A stretch of DNA of 64,000 bases, taken from assembly GCA_949775045.1 (NCBI GenBank), contig OX459106.1, forward strand, positions 2,096,727 to 2,160,726, read 5' to 3'. This stretch comes from Metridium senile (lineage: Eukaryota > Cnidaria > Anthozoa > Actiniaria > Metridiidae). The notes beneath the pieces are model-generated. The model ran no database searches and was not told the DNA's origin. It saw nothing but the letters and a program-made list of their open reading frames with translations. The translations under genes and the position numbers were made by a program. Shown here piece after piece: positions 59,055-64,000 of this stretch. The number at the start of each line of letters is the position of its first letter. Positions within the stretch are counted from its first letter, which is position 1.

Positions 59055-60939
59055 AGCACTGCTATCAGTCCGGGATATAGTCTTATTTGGCGAGATTTCT
59101 AATTAGCGAACTGTCCAATCAGGTACCGAAGTTTTGCCGTTACGTCATAGCACGTCACTAACATGAACGAAATCAAAACATCCAAGATGGCGGCCGCAAA
59201 GGCGGATTGCAAATATAGGAGAACTAATATGATCTAAAGCTCGTGTATAAGTCAAACTGCCGTAAATATTTCTACGTTTTTAGGAAATGGACATTTATAT
59301 TTAACCTTCGGGGTGTATGAAATGTATTGCTCAGCTTTATAAAGCGTTTTATCGTTGGAAAGACAGTGGTATAATTTAAATTTTTTAATACTTAAAGATC
59401 GAATCGAATCAAATCAAGTCTTCGCCCGTCGGTGAATTTTAACGCCAATGGATATTAGTTATCGTATTCAGAATGCTTAAGTACCATAGGAGAAGTGAGG
59501 TAAGGCTTATCTTGCCTAATTGTTAGTGTTTCTTGACTTGAGCAATAATTAAGCTCGTTTATATGCAATTCGAATCTGTTTATGTTTGATATTTTTCATT
59601 GAGATAGACGTACCCACTGAACTAGATTCGCTTTAAAGAAAGAAAAAGATAAACTAAATGTATGGAGCATATTTAAGGTTATTATTTTCTAAAATTGTCA
59701 GCTTGTCCTGGAATAGTTAGATTCGCTTTGCCTTTTGCTTATTTTTATTCAGTGCACTACCAAATATATTCTCAAACCCTGTCTTGCTTTTATTAAAGCG
59801 TTCAATACATAAGCTTATTAAAAATTACTTCACAATGGATTTTTCAACATATTCATCATGAAAAAAACTTTTGACTTACACTGTAAATCCATTCAATCAT
59901 GAATTATTTGGCATATTGTTTGGCATGCATATGAAAGCTACAAGTTTGTGCTTTGGACTTCTTTAATTCAATTCACAATATAAAAGAATAAATTATCAAC
60001 AAACATGCAAAAACAATATCATCAATTTAAATTTTTATTTAAAGTGACTTCATTTTCATTACATCCTGCAGCAGTTTTATCTGAAAACAAATGGACATAC
60101 AATTATATCAGACATTGAATTGGTAATAAAGTGACAAATAAGAACACAAGGCAGTGACTGTCATTGTTTTTAAATCATTTATACTGATAACTCATCCTGA
60201 TAAACTGGAAAGGACTATAACCTCTTTTATCTCTTATTCACACTTAAAAAAGCAATAGAATCAGCATACTGCATGTTTGTACTTTATTGAAGAGTTTTCA
60301 TAATTTTACTATTACTGTGGTACCTCTATTAAGCAGTCACCCTCAGGACTTTCCAAAGTGGCTGCTTCTTAGAGGTTGGCCGCTAATTAATAGAGATATA
60401 GAATATGTATAGGATTAGATTTGGGACTTTTTATTGTGGCCGCCTATAGTTGTCGACCTCTTTATGGGTGCATGACCACTTAATAGAGGTACCACTGTGT
60501 TTTCTTTTTTTGAGTATATGGATATTTTGTGCAACTATTTACATATTGCATGTGTACTTTGATCCATATTTGATACTTTTTATATCCAGTACTGTACTAA
60601 GATAACCATTTCAATTTTCTTGTATCATAAAGAGTTTCATTACAATTTTGAAATAAAGTGTAAGTTATTTTTGTCAATATTATTATCATTTTTATTATCA
60701 TTAAATTGTTGTTGATTAGTTCTGAAAAAAAATTAATAATTATATTAATAATGATAATAATAATAAGAGTGGTTTTCATTAGCCCATGAAACAAAGTGTA
60801 ATAGAGAAAGAGCAATAAAATGTATTTAATGTTCATAATTTACTTCAAAACTTGGTAACTGTAAATCTGTACTCTTTGGACTCCCTATTCACAAACCTGC
60901 AAGAAATATCTGCTCATCTTCTCACTTGTTGCTATCCTC

Positions 60940-61480
60940 AAAGTCATACAATATCAAGTCATATGGTCTACAGTCTTTATCTCAGATGCTGCTCCTCTAC
61001 TTTGGAACTCTCCACCTCCTGGGAGGGGTACTCCCTTTGTCCAAGTGGTAGGGGTGATCGGCGTACCTTTTAGGGTAAAAATGTTCCCTGTGCGTACCTT
61101 TTAGGGTCCTTTTAGGGTTCTGGCTCAAAAATCAGTTACGTAACATGATTTCATACCTAAAAGAGTCATTTTTACTCTGTTTTGTTGTTTTGTTGGGGTA
61201 GAAATCGACAAGGCTTTATCAGTTTTCAAAACCTCCGCCGATCACCCCTACCACTTGGACAAAGGAAGTACACCCCCGGGCTCCACATCCTTCAACTAAA
61301 GACATTTCAAGTCTATCTTTCTTCGAGTCAAATATCAAATCTCATCTGTTTTACGTCATTATGTGTTTCAAAACAAAATCATTACTTATAAGATCATCTG
61401 TTTAAATTAGCTTTTTCATTGCTATCATATCCATTTTTTATTTTAAGCGTTTAAAACAGACATGTATAAGCGCTATACAA
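60940..61480 (+). pseudogene. Non-LTR retrotransposon 3' fragment, split by a MITE
   Basis: SDAAPLLWNSPPP before and STKDISSLSFF plus SNIKSHLF after the MITE form the usual C-terminal end of CR1/L2-like polyproteins (AAPLLWN...SL..FK..LK.HLF). Reading across the MITE with one target copy removed keeps the frame. TATAAGCGCTATACAAG follows as a typical 3' tail. Confidence 0.7.
61020..61280. mobile_element. MITE, 261 bp, about 10-bp target duplication
   Basis: TGGGAGGGGTACTCCCTTTG and CCAAGTGGTAGGGGTGATCG on the left pair with CGATCACCCCTACCACTTGG and the GGAAGTACACCCCCGGG end. CTCCACCTCC (61010-61019) and CTCCACATCC (61281-61290) flank it. A 9-10-bp target suggests a Mutator-like element. Confidence 0.8.
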
Positions 61481-62444
61481 GCCATATATATAATCATATA
61501 TATATTATTTTAATAGTGTGTAATAGTGCTATTGAACAAGTAATTATAAAACACAAAGTGAAAGTGTAATAAAGCTTATGAAGCTAAACTGTGTTTCACG
61601 GGTTAATGAAAACCACTCTAATATTACCTAATAACTGATAGTAGAAGAATAGTCTACAATACTGTGGAAATCAAACCTTACATGTTACGAAATTTCTGTA
61701 TAAAAAATACTCACACTTGTATTGAAACAACTTTGTTTTCATTTAATAACTCTACAAAGGCCTTATTTACAAAGTATTGTACCCTTCCACATCGAATGTT
61801 AAGCTTAATTATCATGTTTATATTAGTTATGAAGACATACTATGAGCGTACATGTGAGCTTGGATGTTGCTAGCTAATACAAAATGACAGTATAGCCTTC
61901 CAAAGCGATCCTAAATTCATCAGAGATGCAAATTCTGGGATGAACTGTAGACCGATCGAACCTGAAGCGCCACGCGTCGAAGTATCAAATATCTTCAAAA
62001 AATTATGTCAAACTTTAGCTTAAATCTACCACTACAAAAAAATATCTACCATGCTGACACTTTGCATACAGTTAGAGAGAACATCCAAGAACCCACAAAA
62101 AATCGAACTTTCCACGGGAAAATTCAAACACGACGGCAATGAAGGAAAGTAATCATACTTACCGATTGAAAATCAACAAAATGGCGAACAACCAGCACGA
62201 TGAAAAGACGATTTAAAGTACTTTCTTCTCACTCTACATCACCAAGTCGCTGTGTCAGCCATGTTTAGGTCCATGTCCTTTCAAACAAACTAAAAGTTCG
62301 CGGATATTTCATCCGAGAGAGCGCTGGAGACGACTTTTACAAACAAATCGATTATTTTTGCGTATTTTTCTCTATTTTCGCTTAGACAAAGGAAATATCA
62401 CGTGACGTATCTCGCCAAATAAGACTATATTCCGGACTGGCTAT

Positions 62445-63080
62445 TGGAAGAAAACTTTGAATCAGAATGGTATAACGGTTTTTTGACATTTTTAAATATC
62501 AAAAAACCGTTATACAAATTAAAATTTGTATTTTAAAAATCATAGTTAGCAATGATTGGGTTGTACATTTTATAATAAATATCAACATTACAAGGAAACT
62601 GTTTTGTTGTTACTGATGAGAAGGGGACTAGGTACTAGTTTCTATATGTAGATTAAATGCAATTAAGAAATATAATCCACAGCATTAAAGAGCACATCAA
62701 AATAGATAAGATTCAAAAGTTACATCTTCCTCGGGAACCCAGGCAAAGAAAGTCGTTAAATAATTGTTTGAAAGGTTATCTTGATTTTCTTTGGCCTAAG
62801 CGGGTCGACCAATCAGAAAAGAGCTGAATTTTGATTTCCGGAACAAGCTCCAACAGACTACGTTCCCAGGGGTATTTTTTCTGGGAGCGAGAAACGAGTG
62901 ACAAAAGATTACCCCTGGGTTCCCGTGGATGAAGTTACATTTATTCTTTTGAATAATGATCGAGTAGAATCTTATATTTTTATGGAGACTATTGCAATCG
63001 AAATATGCAACCAAATAGCACTAATATTTGTGATATTGTATTTCTTTATGTGCTTCCTCGTATTTTGTATAGTAATGTGA
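62445..63080. other. 3' flank of gene 2, no gene
   Basis: Resumes the 3' UTR of gene 2 after the transposon, with a small hairpin (AACGGTTTTTTGAC / AAAAAACCGTT) near 62,475-62,515, then the block shared with 53,640. CGGGAACCCAGG (62,733) and CCTGGGTTCCCG (62,914) are a short inverted pair. Confidence 0.45.
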
Positions 63081-63600
63081 AGTCATGCCATGTCGTGATG
63101 AATGTGATGCGTTGCGATGCGATAGATGTGATGTGATGGATGCGATGTGATATTTGATGTGATGTATTGTGATACGATGTGATGTGATGTGATGATTGTG
63201 ATTTGATGGATGTGTTGTGATGGGTGTGATGTGATGCGATCGATGTGATGTGATATCTGATGTGATGCCATGTGATGCGTTGCGATGTGATGGATGTGAT
63301 GTGATGGATTTGTTGTGATGTGTTGTGATGGGTGTGATGTGATGCGAAAGATGCGATGGATGTGATGGGTGTGATGTGATGCGAAAGATGTGATGCGATG
63401 CGATGGATGTGTTGTAATGGATGAGATGTATTGTGATGCGATGTGATGTGATGGATTTGTTGTGACGTGATGTGTTGTGATGGATGTGATGTGATATTTG
63501 ATGTCATGTGATGTGATGTGATGTGATGCGATGGATGTGTTGTAATGGATGTGATGTGATAAATTTGATGCGATGCAGCGATACGATAGATGTGATGGCA
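63080..63600. repeat. GATGTGAT-rich low-complexity tract
   Basis: Imperfect GATGTGATG, GATGCGATG and TTGTGATGG units over about 520 bp without a stable period. His/Ser/Ile-rich minus-strand frames across it are artefacts. Confidence 0.9.
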
Positions 63601-64000
63601 GGATATACTGTAAATAATCATGGGACACTAAATACAGCTACTTGACGTTGGGGAATTTCGGCCAACTTGGCTCACCTTGAGTGAGGGCTCGTCAAATACT
63701 AAAAGATGATTTAGGATTACAAGTGACATGCAATAACTGTAAGCTAGGTGCGAGTACATTGAAGACTCATTGGCGACTTTACGCCATTTTAGAAAAAATA
63801 CTATGTTACTACTTTAAGACCCTCTAAAGCTATTGTGGGCATTGTAATTACACTGCAAGTACTTTTGTGCAATTTAATGCGATGTTAGCGTTTTCATGCG
63901 ATTTTAGGCGTTTTAGGGCGATTTTAGGCGACTTTATAACCTGAGGCAGGCCTTCCAGATAAAGGTACAAAACTCCGGCAAAGAAGAATGTTAATACAAT
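63601..64000. other. No feature recognised
   Basis: Short GCGATTTTAGGCG-type repeats near 63,890-63,935; otherwise nothing I can support up to the window edge. Confidence 0.4.

Larger units (their letters stand above)
60767..61618. mobile_element. Nested element with GAGTGGTTTTCATTA inverted ends, 852 bp, TAA flanks
   Basis: GAGTGGTTTTCATTAGCCCA pairs with GGGTTAATGAAAACCACTC; TAA lies at 60764-60766 and 61619-61621. It contains a non-LTR fragment that itself carries another MITE. Confidence 0.7.
59066..62439. mobile_element. DNA transposon, 3,374 bp, CAGTCCGG ends, 5-bp target duplication GCTAT, in the 3' UTR of gene 2
   Basis: Left end CAGTCCGGGATATAGTCTTA is matched by the right end at 62,409-62,439 over 31 bp with one mismatch. 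GCTAT stands at 59061-59065 and 62440-62444. Removing the element restores GCACTGCTATTGGAAGAAAA, which aligns with gene 1's 3' UTR (GCACTGCACACTTGAAGAAA). No transposase frame is recognisable inside; nested elements occupy 60,767-61,618. CAGTYCGG and ATTTGGC fall at the same offsets as in the element at 44,527. Confidence 0.85.

Noticed and set aside
63046..63628. His/Ser/Ile-rich minus-strand frames
   Set aside because: Frames through a GATGTGAT low-complexity tract.

Overview
The window is animal genomic DNA, AT-rich and dense in repeats, with GT-AG introns, phase-1 exons encoding secreted modules, C2H2 zinc-finger genes and many DNA-transposon and non-LTR relics. This mix fits an early-branching marine invertebrate, most likely an anthozoan cnidarian (coral or anemone). 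That assignment is inference; no marker gene proves it. There is no bacterial operon, CRISPR array or rRNA, and I saw no tRNA.

Layout. (1) 1-5.4 kb: a Tnp2-type (EnSpm/CACTA) transposase gene, then an 84-bp minisatellite packed with small inverted repeats. (2) 5.7-23.3 kb and 29.2-41.1 kb: two copies of a segmental duplication. Each carries a many-exon gene for a secreted modular protein that I do not recognise as a described family. Gene B (29,116-39,996) can be read from signal peptide to stop. It has a signal peptide, an acidic pro-segment, two EGF-like modules on Thr/Arg-rich linker micro-exons, and a lysine-rich helical tail. Gene A (8,134-21,084) has three EGF-like modules plus an Ly6/uPAR-type three-finger (LU) exon, but no signal-peptide exon is visible. 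All reconstructed exons keep phase and both genes stay open to the same stop codon. (3) 23.7-25.5 kb, between the copies: a candidate two-exon gene with a 72-bp coding repeat and a membrane segment, broken by one stop codon. (4) 41.7-44.2 kb: fold-back elements and a 40-bp minisatellite. (5) 44.2-62.6 kb: two tandem paralogues encoding a WW domain, acidic repeats and C2H2 zinc fingers (45,889-48,190 and 54,542-59,054), with several datable transposons around them. (6) 63.1-63.6 kb: a GATGT-rich low-complexity tract.

Because both loci are duplicated, the paralogue without an insertion shows the empty site. This gives clean boundaries and target duplications for about ten transposons and orders the events. 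The strongest leads are the secreted EGF/LU gene pair with whole-module gain and loss, the WW plus zinc-finger pair, a transposon family with CAGTYCGG ends and 5-bp target duplications hit at both zinc-finger paralogues, and a 3.1-kb TTAA-flanked element with arms close to 1 kb.
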